DNA of 64,000 nucleotides from Acinetobacter sp. NIPH 298 (GTDB lineage Bacteria > Pseudomonadota > Gammaproteobacteria > Pseudomonadales > Moraxellaceae): NCBI RefSeq assembly GCF_000369505.1, contig NZ_KB850055.1:1240001-1304000 (forward strand), read 5' to 3'. Position numbers and translations under genes: made by a program. The notes under the pieces are model-generated. The model was not told where the DNA came from and did no database searches. It saw only the letters and a program-made list of their open reading frames with translations. Shown in pieces: positions 44,157 to 53,195 of the stretch (positions within the stretch are counted from its first letter, which is position 1; each line of letters begins with the position of its first letter).

Positions 44157-45634
44157 ATCAGTTTCTCATACGTTGGATGCACAGAAGTAGTTTGTGTACG
44201 GGTATTGGAACAACGGCTGCTTGAATGTGCTATCAACACACCCTGTTCTGTTTTCTTTGAAATCAGATGGTTTTTGCTAATCGATTTTCCACCAAGGCAA
44301 TCATCTGAGCGTACATTTTCATCTGCTAAACAAATTTTAGGGTTTTGGGAGAGATTAAAGTGTTGGAAAGTTTGCTCTTGCTGACCAAGATCATAGAGTT
44401 GCTCGCCAATCAATTGATTGATAATCGTCGCTGCACGGTATGCGCCAAGCCCTAAATCAGGTGTCCCGACACCATGACTATGCATTTCCTGATTTTGGAC
44501 AAAAATATTGCCATTCAAATGATGAACGACACGATAGTCATCAGTAATTTTCCAGCGCTGTTTATGGTCAAATTCAATATATGGCTTCAGCAATTGCATA
44601 AACTCAAAGTCTGGTGTGAAATAGCCTGTTGCTGCAACCAAGAAATCACAATCGAGATGGAAAGCCTGTGCTGTAGCGCGATGTTGGAAATACAAACGAA
44701 TTTTTTTCGTATCCAACACTTCTGCATCTTTCAGCTCACATTGGTTATGCAAATGCGTTTGTAAACGCTGCCCTGCAATTGTGCGGTGATAAAGCTTTTG
44801 ATAAATTTCACGAATCGTTTTTGCGCTAATGCCCTTGTACAACAATGCCTGCTGCTGTAATTGCTGTTCTTTTTGCTGTACTGGCAACTCGTAAAAATGC
44901 TGTGCATAGTCTGGACTAAAGTGTTCTAAACCTAATGGCGCATATTCCATCGGGAAGAAACCTTGAGAACGCGTAAACCAATGCAAATCAAATTGATGAC
45001 GTGATTCATCCTGCTGTTCATCAAACAGATCGATAAACACTTCAGCCGCAGACTGTCCAGAACCAAGTACCACGATATCGCCGTGTAAATCCGCATCAGC
45101 GTATGTCATATACTGAGCTGAATGCAGACATTGTTGTGGTTGCTGTTGCTGAACTTTAGCCAAACATTCAGGTAAATAAGGCACATTACCGCTACCGATT
45201 ACCAAATGACGGCATAAATAACTTTGCTGAACACCTTGTGATTCCACAACCACTTTAAAACCAATTGTTTGAGGCTCAATCTTTAAAACACGCGATTGAT
45301 ATTCAATACAATCGAGTTGCTCAGCAACCCATTGGCAATAATGGTTATACTCACAACGAGGGATATGTGGCTGCTCTAAAAAATAGAACTTATATAAACG
45401 TTGCTCATGACGCAGATAATTTAAGAAACTAAATGGGTTGGTTGGATCAACCATTGACACCAAATCTGCCATAAATGGAACTTGCAATACCGTATTGGGT
45501 AACTGCATTCCTGCATGCCAATCAAACTGAGCCTTCTGCTCGAAAAACACATAATTTAATGCGCTTTTATTTTGTAGCAAGCTAGCAAGACTTAAATTAA
45601 ATGGCCCTAAACCTATTCCAATAAAATCAAGCAT
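44153..45634 (-). CDS. L-lysine/ornithine/diamine N-monooxygenase (IucD family)
   Basis: Started at ATG 45634 (MLDFIGIG), where AGAAGG lies eight bases upstream and the start overlaps the upstream stop by eight bases; this gives 493 residues. FAD motif GIGLGPFNLS (6-15), NADPH motif VLGSGQSAAEVF, and the ATGYF segment mark an N-hydroxylating flavoprotein. It would hydroxylate a diamine, probably 1,3-diaminopropane if the product is acinetoferrin-like. No diaminobutyrate aminotransferase or decarboxylase genes are in the window, so the amine must come from elsewhere. Confidence 0.94.
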   Translation of the reverse strand: MLDFIGIGLGPFNLSLASLLQNKSALNYVFFEQKAQFDWHAGMQLPNTVLQVPFMADLVSMVDPTNPFSFLNYLRHEQRLYKFYFLEQPHIPRCEYNHYCQWVAEQLDCIEYQSRVLKIEPQTIGFKVVVESQGVQQSYLCRHLVIGSGNVPYLPECLAKVQQQQPQQCLHSAQYMTYADADLHGDIVVLGSGQSAAEVFIDLFDEQQDESRHQFDLHWFTRSQGFFPMEYAPLGLEHFSPDYAQHFYELPVQQKEQQLQQQALLYKGISAKTIREIYQKLYHRTIAGQRLQTHLHNQCELKDAEVLDTKKIRLYFQHRATAQAFHLDCDFLVAATGYFTPDFEFMQLLKPYIEFDHKQRWKITDDYRVVHHLNGNIFVQNQEMHSHGVGTPDLGLGAYRAATIINQLIGEQLYDLGQQEQTFQHFNLSQNPKICLADENVRSDDCLGGKSISKNHLISKKTEQGVLIAHSSSRCSNTRTQTTSVHPTYEKLI

Positions 45635-47411
45635 AACTGACATCCTTCTGCGAGATACACAGCGGATTTGGCAGTTGTACATAAACAGATTGATTTTCGA
45701 CGGGTGAAATCAACTCATCTAGCTCATGCAACCGTGTCAGTAAATTCCCTTTATATGGCAAGGTGTCATTGAACAATAAACCTTGTAATAAAGTGCTATC
45801 TGGATATTTCAGCAACTGCTCTTGTAAGAATACTTTTAAATATTCGAGCAGGATATCTTCACTAATATAACCTGTTGCTCCAATCGCATTGATAATGCCA
45901 AATAAGGTATTACCAAAAAAATAATAACTAAAACGCTCGTCCACAAAATCTTTAGGACCTACCGCAAAGGCTTTTTCTTTGAGTTCAGGGAGTACCGCTA
46001 AAATTTCAGTGGCAAACTCTTCGATATAATAGAAACCTTGATTGTCGCGTAACCACAAAGTTTTTGGGAAATGATTCTCTAATTCAAGTAACACATTTTG
46101 CTGGTGGGATTCAAATGCCATGCCATGACGATGATAGACATACATCAAGGGTTGCAAACTAACCTCAAGGAAGCGATTGAACCAATCCAAAGCAATGTCT
46201 GAATAATTAGTTTCATTATTTACTTTGGCTATTTTTGCAAACAGTGCGTTAAATCGGTTTAACGGTTTACTCGGATGATCCTGACATAAAGATGCAATAC
46301 AGGTGACTTGCTGTTGCGGATGAAATGGTTGGTCTCTGAAGATACAAATACTTTCATTTACCACTTCTTCATGAATTTTCAACGCAATCCAAGCAGGATC
46401 ATTGACTGCTTTCAAACTTGGACACTGCTTTAGGATATTCTGACCAAATTCGCTGTGCCATAAACGATGTGTCAGTTCGCCACGATGACATTCTTTGGCT
46501 AAATTCACACGAATTGAATTGGTAATCATTACTGAAAGTGAAGGTTTAAGCATCCACGGTGCATTGAAACTGGCTAAAGTTCGAATCGATGTCGTAGGAG
46601 AAAATTGCCAGCCGCGCAAACCAAGATCAAGCAATTGCCCTGTTTGCTTTAAACGTTCAAACCACGGTTTGCTTTGTAAATAACGTGCTTGCCACGGATG
46701 TAAAGGGAGTAATTTATATTCCGTGTGTGTTCTTAGGAGACTTAGATCCGCTTCAGACAAATACCACTGTAACGCTGTTTTTAATTGACTAGAAATACTC
46801 TCATCTGTTGCGCTACCTTCCGCAATATAGTCCTGATGAACTAACCAGTAATGCATCTGCGTCAGGCCTTTATTTTCAGGAGAAAACTTCAGCCAATCCT
46901 CGTGAACAAAACCCGTTCTACTTTTTGGTGCGGGGTGCATACTATGCCCCAAAATCAAAGCTTGCTCTGTTTCAATAAAGCTTTGCCCTGCTTTTATTAA
47001 ATCATCAAATTCATGTTCACGATTTTGTAAAAACTGTTGTAGCGCATCACGACTTTGAATCCATTTCGCTACTAAAGAAGAAGCATCTAAGAGAATAGAA
47101 GATTCAAAAACCAGCTCTTCAAGTAAAAGCCCCACTATCGAGACTGGGCTTAAGGTTTTAATTTGTCCATGAATAATAATCTGTGGAAGATCGGCTAAAC
47201 GATGTCGGCCCACTCGACTGACATAAGATAAAGGGAAATAACATTGTGCATGTATCGAATGTATCGGTAGCGATAACAGCGTCAAACCTTGGCTAAACGC
47301 TAGTTGTTGCGAATTTTGCTGATTTTGATTTAGCAAGTGACCTTTGCCAGTTTCTTGCGTATATGCGTTGACGAAATGTTGTATCGCCAACCGATTAGCA
47401 AGTGATTGCAT
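45627..47411 (-). CDS. NIS siderophore synthetase, IucA-like (first condensation)
   Basis: A 594-residue IucA/IucC-family enzyme and the first gene of the operon; AGAGGA lies about nine bases before ATG 47411. The ATP-binding signature GHSMHPAPKSRTGF (155-168), LHPWQARY, and TSIRTLASFNAPWMLK are family hallmarks; the GHxxHPxxKSRxGF pattern fits type A enzymes that act on a prochiral carboxylate of citrate. It would attach the first N-acyl-N-hydroxy-diamine to citrate. A perfect Fur-type palindrome lies about 95 bases upstream. Confidence 0.94.
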   Translation of the reverse strand: MQSLANRLAIQHFVNAYTQETGKGHLLNQNQQNSQQLAFSQGLTLLSLPIHSIHAQCYFPLSYVSRVGRHRLADLPQIIIHGQIKTLSPVSIVGLLLEELVFESSILLDASSLVAKWIQSRDALQQFLQNREHEFDDLIKAGQSFIETEQALILGHSMHPAPKSRTGFVHEDWLKFSPENKGLTQMHYWLVHQDYIAEGSATDESISSQLKTALQWYLSEADLSLLRTHTEYKLLPLHPWQARYLQSKPWFERLKQTGQLLDLGLRGWQFSPTTSIRTLASFNAPWMLKPSLSVMITNSIRVNLAKECHRGELTHRLWHSEFGQNILKQCPSLKAVNDPAWIALKIHEEVVNESICIFRDQPFHPQQQVTCIASLCQDHPSKPLNRFNALFAKIAKVNNETNYSDIALDWFNRFLEVSLQPLMYVYHRHGMAFESHQQNVLLELENHFPKTLWLRDNQGFYYIEEFATEILAVLPELKEKAFAVGPKDFVDERFSYYFFGNTLFGIINAIGATGYISEDILLEYLKVFLQEQLLKYPDSTLLQGLLFNDTLPYKGNLLTRLHELDELISPVENQSVYVQLPNPLCISQKDVSYA

Positions 47412-47506
47412 CTGTCGGTATCCTCTTATGAAGAGAGTAAGTTTTTTTTCGAAGTGTTTTGAGCTTTAAATAAACCTTAGCATAAAGTCTTATGGTTAAG
47501 ATTATA

Positions 47507-47529
47507 TTAATGATAATAATTATCATTAA
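47507..47529 (-). promoter_or_regulatory. Perfect Fur-box palindrome of siderophore operon
   Basis: A 23-base perfect inverted repeat centred on 47518, with arms TTAATGATAAT and ATTATCATTAA. It contains the GATAAT/ATTATC repeats of the Fur consensus and lies about 95 bases before the first siderophore gene, in the expected promoter zone. Confidence 0.9.
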
Positions 47530-47640
47530 TAATTTCAATTTAATAATTAAAATGAAAAATTATTCTTAATCTGTTGATTTAAATTACTTTTATAAGAAAT
47601 CTGCTTTAAAAGGATACAAAGAAGTACAATCATCATTATT

Positions 47641-47657
47641 AGATAAAATGATTATCT
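47641..47657. promoter_or_regulatory. Second GATAA-type inverted repeat near siderophore promoter
   Basis: AGATAA and TTATCT are perfect arms around AATGA. It resembles a half-spaced Fur or other regulator site, about 110 bases further from the operon than the main Fur box. Function is only suspected. Confidence 0.3.
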
Positions 47658-47728
47658 ATCTAACATCAATAGTTTTTATAGATATATAAAATTTTTAAAA
47701 ATTGCTAAATTGATATACTTTTCACGTA

Positions 47729-48196
47729 TTAAATCTCCAAAACATCAAAAAAAGTAGCGCCAAGTATTTGTACTAAGTCTTGTGGATCAAGCCCTATGTC
47801 CAGTCCCCTTTTTCCACCACTTACATAAATCTTGTTAAAAGCTTTCGCCGTTGCATCAATCACTGTTTTTAATCGTTTCTTCTGCCCTAATGGGCTAATC
47901 CCTCCCACCAAATAACCAGTTAAACGCTCAGCATCTTTTGGATTCGCCATTTGTAACTTTTTACAGCCTACTGCGGCAGCAACTTTTTTGAGGTTTAATT
48001 GATGATTTACAGGCAATAGCGCCACAAAATAATTTTTCCCATCTGTTACCATGAGTGTTTTAAACACTTCTTCCACATTCAAATTTAACTTTTCGGCTGC
48101 TTCTAAACCAAAACTTTTGGCATTAGCATCATGCTCATACTCGTGAACTGAAAATGCTATTTTACTTTTTTCCAATAACTTACATGCAGGCGTCAT
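47729..48196 (-). CDS. ybaK: Cys-tRNA(Pro)/Cys deacylase (YbaK/EbsC family)
   Basis: A 155-residue trans-editing protein that hydrolyses mischarged Cys-tRNA(Pro). [50 protein letters not shown], with its catalytic lysine region, and [16 protein letters not shown] are diagnostic for YbaK. Length fits. It is transcribed in the same direction as the siderophore genes, but about 320 bases separate them and the Fur promoter lies between, so they are independent. Confidence 0.93.
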   Translation of the reverse strand: MTPACKLLEKSKIAFSVHEYEHDANAKSFGLEAAEKLNLNVEEVFKTLMVTDGKNYFVALLPVNHQLNLKKVAAAVGCKKLQMANPKDAERLTGYLVGGISPLGQKKRLKTVIDATAKAFNKIYVSGGKRGLDIGLDPQDLVQILGATFFDVLEI

Positions 48197-48267
48197 AGTA
48201 AACCTATGTCTTTCATTTGATTTTTAAAAGTGTTAATAGTGTAGCATTCTAATAAACAAGATTAAAT

Positions 48268-48283
48268 TTACTTAGGCTATTTT
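48268..48283 (+). repeat. 16-base direct repeat, copy 1
   Basis: TTACTTAGGCTATTTT upstream of the hypothetical gene; identical copies are at 48707-48722 and inside the glutathione reductase gene at 55022-55037. Confidence 0.6.
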
Positions 48284-48361
48284 AGACATAAATTTATTCT
48301 TGATAAATTGCATGTCATCCTCATATATTTCTTAAATGTAAATGATTCGGTACAGCAACTC

Positions 48362-48667
48362 ATGAGCTACAAACATAATAATTTAATGGCAATGCGCCAT
48401 AATTACTGGGAAGATGAATCATCCACTGCTGTACAAGCTGAAAAGCAATTTCTAAAAGATACTTTAATTGAAGAAGGTATTTTTCAGAATGCAACGTTAG
48501 AAGACACTAAGTACTTCTTTTTCACCTTGCCTAGCATCATTATCGTTAAAGCGCATGCGCTTGGTTTCCATCACAACTTTGTAAAACAAATGTTGATTAA
48601 GCATATTCATTCAAATCGTGAAGCTCTGATGCAGAAATCAACATTGAAGATTCAGTTTAAAATTTAG
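48362..48667 (+). CDS. Hypothetical protein flanked by 16-base direct repeats
   Basis: Started at ATG 48362 (MSYKHNNLMAMRHNYWED), giving 101 residues; the frame extends upstream to a TTG at 48308. No signal peptide, no membrane helix, no family recognised; it contains LKDTLIEEGIFQNATLEDTKYFFFTLPSIIIVKAHALGF. The sequence TTACTTAGGCTATTTT occurs on both sides (48268 and 48707). It could be an acquired single gene or a conserved Acinetobacter orphan. The ribosome binding site is weak. Confidence 0.55.
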   Translation: MSYKHNNLMAMRHNYWEDESSTAVQAEKQFLKDTLIEEGIFQNATLEDTKYFFFTLPSIIIVKAHALGFHHNFVKQMLIKHIHSNREALMQKSTLKIQFKI

Positions 48668-48706
48668 GACATTTGTATATCAATGTGATTCAAAAGGTTA
48701 ACAAAT

Positions 48707-48722
48707 TACTTAGGCTATTTTT
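48707..48722 (+). repeat. 16-base direct repeat, copy 2
   Basis: TTACTTAGGCTATTTT downstream of the hypothetical gene, in the same orientation as copy 1 and about 440 bases away. Confidence 0.6.
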
Positions 48723-48860
48723 AACCATTGATCTGTTTCACAAATTTAGACTGATAATTCAAACGATTGAACTATTTTAATACGTTTAAAAGCTGTAATA
48801 TCCACTACAATTTAGCTCTCGGCTTCACTCCCTTCGATTTCAGCATAGGATTTTTCTTTC

Positions 48861-50234
48861 ATGTCCGATCAGAACGATAAGCTTAAGAACCTGAAAACCT
48901 CGTCTGTGGATCGTCGCTTATCGATCGCAAAAGCTTCTTTACTCGCTGGCACACGTTGGGCAACAGCTAACGCGACTTCTATGTTTTCCAATGAGGAAGA
49001 AAAAGAAAAAAAACGTAAAAAAGCCATGAGTGATCAAGCCAATTACCTCGTCGCAGAAATCGGTAAGCTCAAAGGGTCGATCGTCAAGATTGGACAAATG
49101 ATGGCTTTATATGGCGAACATTTTTTACCTGAAGAAATCACACAAGCATTAAATACGCTCAACAATCAAACTGTAGCGTTAGCTTGGCCTGCGATCAAAG
49201 TACATTTGCAAGCACAATTAGGTTCGAGATTAGACGACTTGACCATTGATCATGAGCCGATCGGAACAGCTTCACTGGCACAAGTACATCGCGCTACACG
49301 TAAATCCGATGGTTTAGAATTGGTTTTAAAGATTCAATATCCAGGTGTTGCTGAAGCGATTGACTCAGATATGAATCTGTTCAAAAACATGTTGAAACTC
49401 ACTCGCATGGTGCCGCAAACGCGTGAATTTGATCAATGGTTTGATGAAGTTCGTGAAATGATGCATCGTGAAGTGGATTACGGCATCGAAGCAGCCACAA
49501 CTCGCCGCTTTGCCGCACGTTTAAAAGAAGACCCTCGCTACATCGTTCCTCAAATTGTAAATGAGTTCTGTGCTGAAAAAGTGCTCTGTATGACCTTCGA
49601 GCGTGGTGTGCCGATTAACAGCCCTGTTATGCTCTCTCTACCTCAAGAACGTAGAAACCAATTGGGCGAAGCTTCTTTAGAAATTGCTGTACGTGAACTG
49701 TTTGAATGGGGTGAAATGCAGACCGATCCAAACTTTGGTAATTATTTGGTTCGTCTAGGCAATGGCGATGATGTAAGAGATAAAATCGTTTTACTTGATT
49801 TTGGTGCAATTCGCCAATTTGATGACAATTTACTCTCTGTGGCACGTAACTTGATTCAAGCTGGTTATGAGCATGATAAAGCTGCAATGGTAAAAGCCAT
49901 GACAGGTTATGAGTTTTTTGATGCGATGCCTGAAAGCATTAAACCGGGTATGGCAGATGTGTTTTTGGTTGCAACTGAAGCATTTAGCTGTCCAAGTAAC
50001 AATCCAAATATGCCAGCAGGTATTATGGATGATCAAGATCGTTATGATTGGAAAAAAAGTCAGCTTCATAGCCGCGTTATGCAACAAGCAGCACAATCCA
50101 TGGCTTCACGTTATTTCTCGGTGCCACCAAAAGAATTTATGTTTATTAGCCGCAAGTTTATTGGTGCTTATACATTTATGACTGTGATTGAAGCAAAAAC
50201 CAATGTACGTAAAATGATTCGTCAGTTTGCGTAA
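48861..50234 (+). CDS. ABC1/UbiB-family atypical kinase
   Basis: A 457-residue UbiB-like protein. The KxGQ helix (KGSIVKIGQMMAL), the Ala-rich nucleotide loop replacing the P-loop (GTASLAQVHRA), LVLKIQYPGV and the DFGAIRQF metal-binding segment are all present. UbiB proteins are ATPases/kinases linked to ubiquinone synthesis or distribution. Unlike E. coli UbiB there is no obvious C-terminal pair of membrane helices, so this is a soluble ABC1 paralogue rather than UbiB proper. It ends at a strong terminator before the acyl-CoA dehydrogenase pair. Confidence 0.88.
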   Translation: MSDQNDKLKNLKTSSVDRRLSIAKASLLAGTRWATANATSMFSNEEEKEKKRKKAMSDQANYLVAEIGKLKGSIVKIGQMMALYGEHFLPEEITQALNTLNNQTVALAWPAIKVHLQAQLGSRLDDLTIDHEPIGTASLAQVHRATRKSDGLELVLKIQYPGVAEAIDSDMNLFKNMLKLTRMVPQTREFDQWFDEVREMMHREVDYGIEAATTRRFAARLKEDPRYIVPQIVNEFCAEKVLCMTFERGVPINSPVMLSLPQERRNQLGEASLEIAVRELFEWGEMQTDPNFGNYLVRLGNGDDVRDKIVLLDFGAIRQFDDNLLSVARNLIQAGYEHDKAAMVKAMTGYEFFDAMPESIKPGMADVFLVATEAFSCPSNNPNMPAGIMDDQDRYDWKKSQLHSRVMQQAAQSMASRYFSVPPKEFMFISRKFIGAYTFMTVIEAKTNVRKMIRQFA

Positions 50235-50255
50235 CCCCTCCTCATAAAAGTCATT

Positions 50256-50293
50256 TTGACCAATCTGATTTGTCAGTTTGGTCAATTTTTTTT
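50256..50293 (+). terminator. Intrinsic terminator after ABC1 kinase gene
   Basis: TTGACCAATCTGA and TCAGTTTGGTCAA form a 13-bp stem with one mismatch and a TTTG loop, followed by eight Ts. Confidence 0.92.
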
Positions 50294-50462
50294 AGATTTA
50301 TTTTTTGGTGATTTTATTTTTTTATTAAAAAACAATTAGATATTATTTAAACATCTTGCACATTACCCTTTATCTATATCAAATCAACAAGTCAAAGAAG
50401 ACATAGTCTTTCTTACTCGAACATGTCAGCATAAAATCACAATCATCCTCTAGGATAAAATC

Positions 50463-51758
50463 ATGTCGAATATGATGAATAAAGCTCAAGGCATTGGGCT
50501 ATCTTTGATCACAAAACTTGCAGGAAGCGATGTGCTTGATCAACTCAAATTACGAAAATTTGTAGAAAAATCATTATATCAAGGTTCAAAAACTGGTTTT
50601 AAAGTACTTACAAAAACGCAGAAAGCCTTTAAAGCACAACCTATTGATAAACAACGTTTACCCAATCAAATTAACAAAAATTTATTTGATCTCAGCTTAA
50701 CTGAAGAACAGCAAATGACTGCGGATGCAATGTCACAATTTGCACAAGAAGTGTTGTATACACTTGCTCATGATGCCGATCACAATGCGCAGTTTCCAGA
50801 ACAACTCTGGCAACATTTAGTAGACTTAGGCTTAAACTACTACGCTCTACCTGAAGCATTAGGCGGTGTTGCAGCCGAACAAAATATCGTCAGCAATATT
50901 CTCATTGCAGAAAGCTTAGCAAAAGGCGATTTTAGTTTAACTGCAGGCTTACTGAGTACATTCAGCGCCATTAATGCCATTACCCGTTGGGGTTCAACTC
51001 AAGTCCAGTCGATGTATCTCCCGTGCTTTGCTGAAGATACTGACGTGACCGCAACTTTTGCAGTTCAAGAAGCAACACCTGCATTTAATCCATTCCAATT
51101 GAAAACCACAGCGACAGAATCAAATGGTCAAATCCTCATTAATGGTGAAAAAACTTTAGTTGTGCTTGGTGATACTGCCGATGTTTTCTTGGTGAGTGCC
51201 GAATTCGATGGAGAAGCAAATATCTTTGTCGTGCAGTGCGATGACAGTATTTCGATTAAAGCCAATCCAGCTATGGGATTAAAAGCAGCCGAAACTGCAA
51301 CATTACGATTTAATAACACTCCTGCTTTACCTTTAGGTGACGCAGATTTTGACTACACTGCATTTGTCGACCTGGGCAATCTCATGTGGTGTGCAATGGC
51401 TGTAGGTACTTGTGAAGCGATCAAAGAATACTGTATCAAATATGCCAATGAACGTACCGCATTTGGTGAGCCAATCTCTCATCGTCAAAGTGTTGCATTT
51501 ATCATTGCCGATATGGCGATTGAAATTGATGCCATGCGTATGTTGGTGCTAAACGCAGCGAGTTTGGCAGAGGCTGGACAACCCTTCCATCGTGAAGCAT
51601 ATTTAGCTCGTTTACTCTGTGCTGAAAAATCAATGAAAATCGGTACAGATGGCGTACAAATTCTAGGCGGGCACGGTTTTACCAAAGAGCATCCTGTTGA
51701 ACGTTGGTATCGAGACTTACGCGCAACTGCAATTTTACATTCTGGCTTACATGCTTAA
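50463..51758 (+). CDS. Acyl-CoA dehydrogenase-like subunit lacking catalytic Glu
   Basis: A 431-residue acyl-CoA dehydrogenase homologue. It keeps the FAD-contacting motif RTAFGEPISHRQ (331-342) and GGHGFTKEHPVERWYRDLR (402-420), but the chain ends at ATAILHSGLHA, without the downstream EGT segment that carries the catalytic glutamate in standard enzymes. The usual TEPxxGSD flavin motif is also degenerate (VQEATPAF). An N-terminal extension of about 75 residues precedes the first helix. The next gene, 22 bases on, has the opposite pattern, so I propose that the two form one heteromeric enzyme. Confidence 0.88.
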   Translation: MSNMMNKAQGIGLSLITKLAGSDVLDQLKLRKFVEKSLYQGSKTGFKVLTKTQKAFKAQPIDKQRLPNQINKNLFDLSLTEEQQMTADAMSQFAQEVLYTLAHDADHNAQFPEQLWQHLVDLGLNYYALPEALGGVAAEQNIVSNILIAESLAKGDFSLTAGLLSTFSAINAITRWGSTQVQSMYLPCFAEDTDVTATFAVQEATPAFNPFQLKTTATESNGQILINGEKTLVVLGDTADVFLVSAEFDGEANIFVVQCDDSISIKANPAMGLKAAETATLRFNNTPALPLGDADFDYTAFVDLGNLMWCAMAVGTCEAIKEYCIKYANERTAFGEPISHRQSVAFIIADMAIEIDAMRMLVLNAASLAEAGQPFHREAYLARLLCAEKSMKIGTDGVQILGGHGFTKEHPVERWYRDLRATAILHSGLHA

Positions 51759-51780
51759 CTGATCACCTGAGGATAATACG

Positions 51781-52980
51781 ATGAACTTACAAAATCCTAA
51801 AAAATTCAAAATGATGGTCGATCAAGCACATGAAGTCGCGTTGAATGTATTGCGCCCGATTTCTCGTAAATATGATAAAGCTGAACACGCCTATCCAAAA
51901 GAGTTGGATATGCTAGCCTCTTTAGTCGATGGTATGAATGAAGGTGGTGAAGGCATCAATGCGGGCGCGGCTGTTGGACAACGTGGTGCCGCTGAAACAG
52001 GCAATAAGAATGGCAATAACATGTCGACTGCACTTGGTATCATTGAGATGTGCTATGGTGATACGGGTTTATTGCTCAGTATGCCGCGCCAAGGTTTAGG
52101 TAACTCCGCCATCGCTGCGGTCGCCAATGATGAACAACTTGAACGCTTCAAAAATACTTGGGCCGCGATGGCTATTACGGAGCCGGGTTGTGGATCCGAC
52201 TCTGCTGCTATTCGTACCACAGCGACTAAAGATGGCGATGACTATATCCTCAATGGTGAGAAAATCTTCGTTACCTCTGGTGAACGTGCTGACTCGGTTG
52301 TCGTTTGGGCGACTTTAGACAAAAAACTTGGTCGCGCTGCGATTAAATCCTTTGTTGTACCAAAAGGTACTACAGGAATGAAGGTAGAGCGTCTAGAGCA
52401 TAAGTTGGGGATCAAAGCATCGGATACCGCTGTGATTAGTTTCATCGACTGTCGTGTTCCTGCTGCCAATTTACTGGGCAATCCTGAAATTGATGTCGCT
52501 AAAGGTTTTGCTGGAGTAATGGAAACCTTTGACAATACACGACCACTAGTGGCTGCAATGGCAATTGGTTGCGCTAAAGCTTCATTAGAACGGATTAAAG
52601 AGATATTTAAAGATCAACTTGATCCTGACTATAAAACACCCTATCTCCAAACTTCAAATTTAGCTGCCCAAATCTATCGTATGGAAGCTGAATGGGAAGC
52701 TGCACGTTTGTTAATGATCAAAGCAACATGGATGGCGGATAACAAGAAACCAAACTCCAAAGAAGCCTCGATCGCCAAAGCAAAAGCTGGACGTGTGGGC
52801 AATGAAATCACCCTAAAATGTGTCGAACTGGCTGCAAGCCTTGGTTATGGTGAAGATGAGTTATTAGAAAAATGGGCGCGCGATTCAAAAATTCTTGATA
52901 TTTTTGAAGGTACGCAACAAATTCAGCAACTCATTATTGCTCGTCGTGAGTTAGGTAAAACTTCGAGCGAATTGAAGTAA
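51781..52980 (+). CDS. Acyl-CoA dehydrogenase subunit carrying catalytic Glu
   Basis: A 399-residue acyl-CoA dehydrogenase with AITEPGCGSDSAA (TEPxxGSD at 133-140), the NGEKIFVTSG segment and RDSKILDIFEGTQQIQQ, where Glu376 is the expected catalytic base. It lacks the RxxFGxxLxxxQ motif that contacts the FAD adenine across the dimer interface (the region around 271-290 reads RIKEIFKDQL then DPDYKTPYLQ). It starts 22 bases after the first subunit gene with an AGGATAA ribosome binding site, so co-expression is likely. Substrate unknown; fatty acyl-CoA beta-oxidation is the general role. Confidence 0.9.
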   Translation: MNLQNPKKFKMMVDQAHEVALNVLRPISRKYDKAEHAYPKELDMLASLVDGMNEGGEGINAGAAVGQRGAAETGNKNGNNMSTALGIIEMCYGDTGLLLSMPRQGLGNSAIAAVANDEQLERFKNTWAAMAITEPGCGSDSAAIRTTATKDGDDYILNGEKIFVTSGERADSVVVWATLDKKLGRAAIKSFVVPKGTTGMKVERLEHKLGIKASDTAVISFIDCRVPAANLLGNPEIDVAKGFAGVMETFDNTRPLVAAMAIGCAKASLERIKEIFKDQLDPDYKTPYLQTSNLAAQIYRMEAEWEAARLLMIKATWMADNKKPNSKEASIAKAKAGRVGNEITLKCVELAASLGYGEDELLEKWARDSKILDIFEGTQQIQQLIIARRELGKTSSELK

Positions 52981-53005
52981 TCGAAATCTGTAAAAATATT
53001 GCATT

Positions 53006-53037
53006 AGAAAAGGCTTTCGAGTCTTTTCTTTTTTATT
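53006..53037 (+). terminator. Terminator after acyl-CoA dehydrogenase pair
   Basis: AGAAAAGGC and GTCTTTTCT pair (one G-U) around a six-base loop, followed by TTTTTT. It lies 26 bases after the stop codon. Confidence 0.8.
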
Positions 53038-53195
53038 TATTATCTAAGTAACAAGCATAAATTAATAGATGAATAAAATTCGCCTCCACCCTTTAATTTC
53101 ATTTCCAACAGTCCATTTCACATTAGACAGGAATATAAATTATATTCTATATTATAAAAATAAGATGAAAGATATTAAAAACATAGGCTAAAAAA

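Larger units (their letters stand above)
47412..47728. other. 317-base intergenic control region
   Basis: Very AT-rich, without an open frame. It holds the Fur palindrome at 47507-47529 and a second inverted repeat at 47641-47657 (AGATAA, five bases, TTATCT). It must contain the siderophore operon promoter and the 3' end region of ybaK. Confidence 0.6.

Noticed and set aside
34140..47411. Aerobactin locus
   Set aside because: The two receptors, the RhtX-like importer, the exporter and the 128-residue gene do not fit the iucABCD-iutA arrangement; the order fits an acinetoferrin-type locus better.
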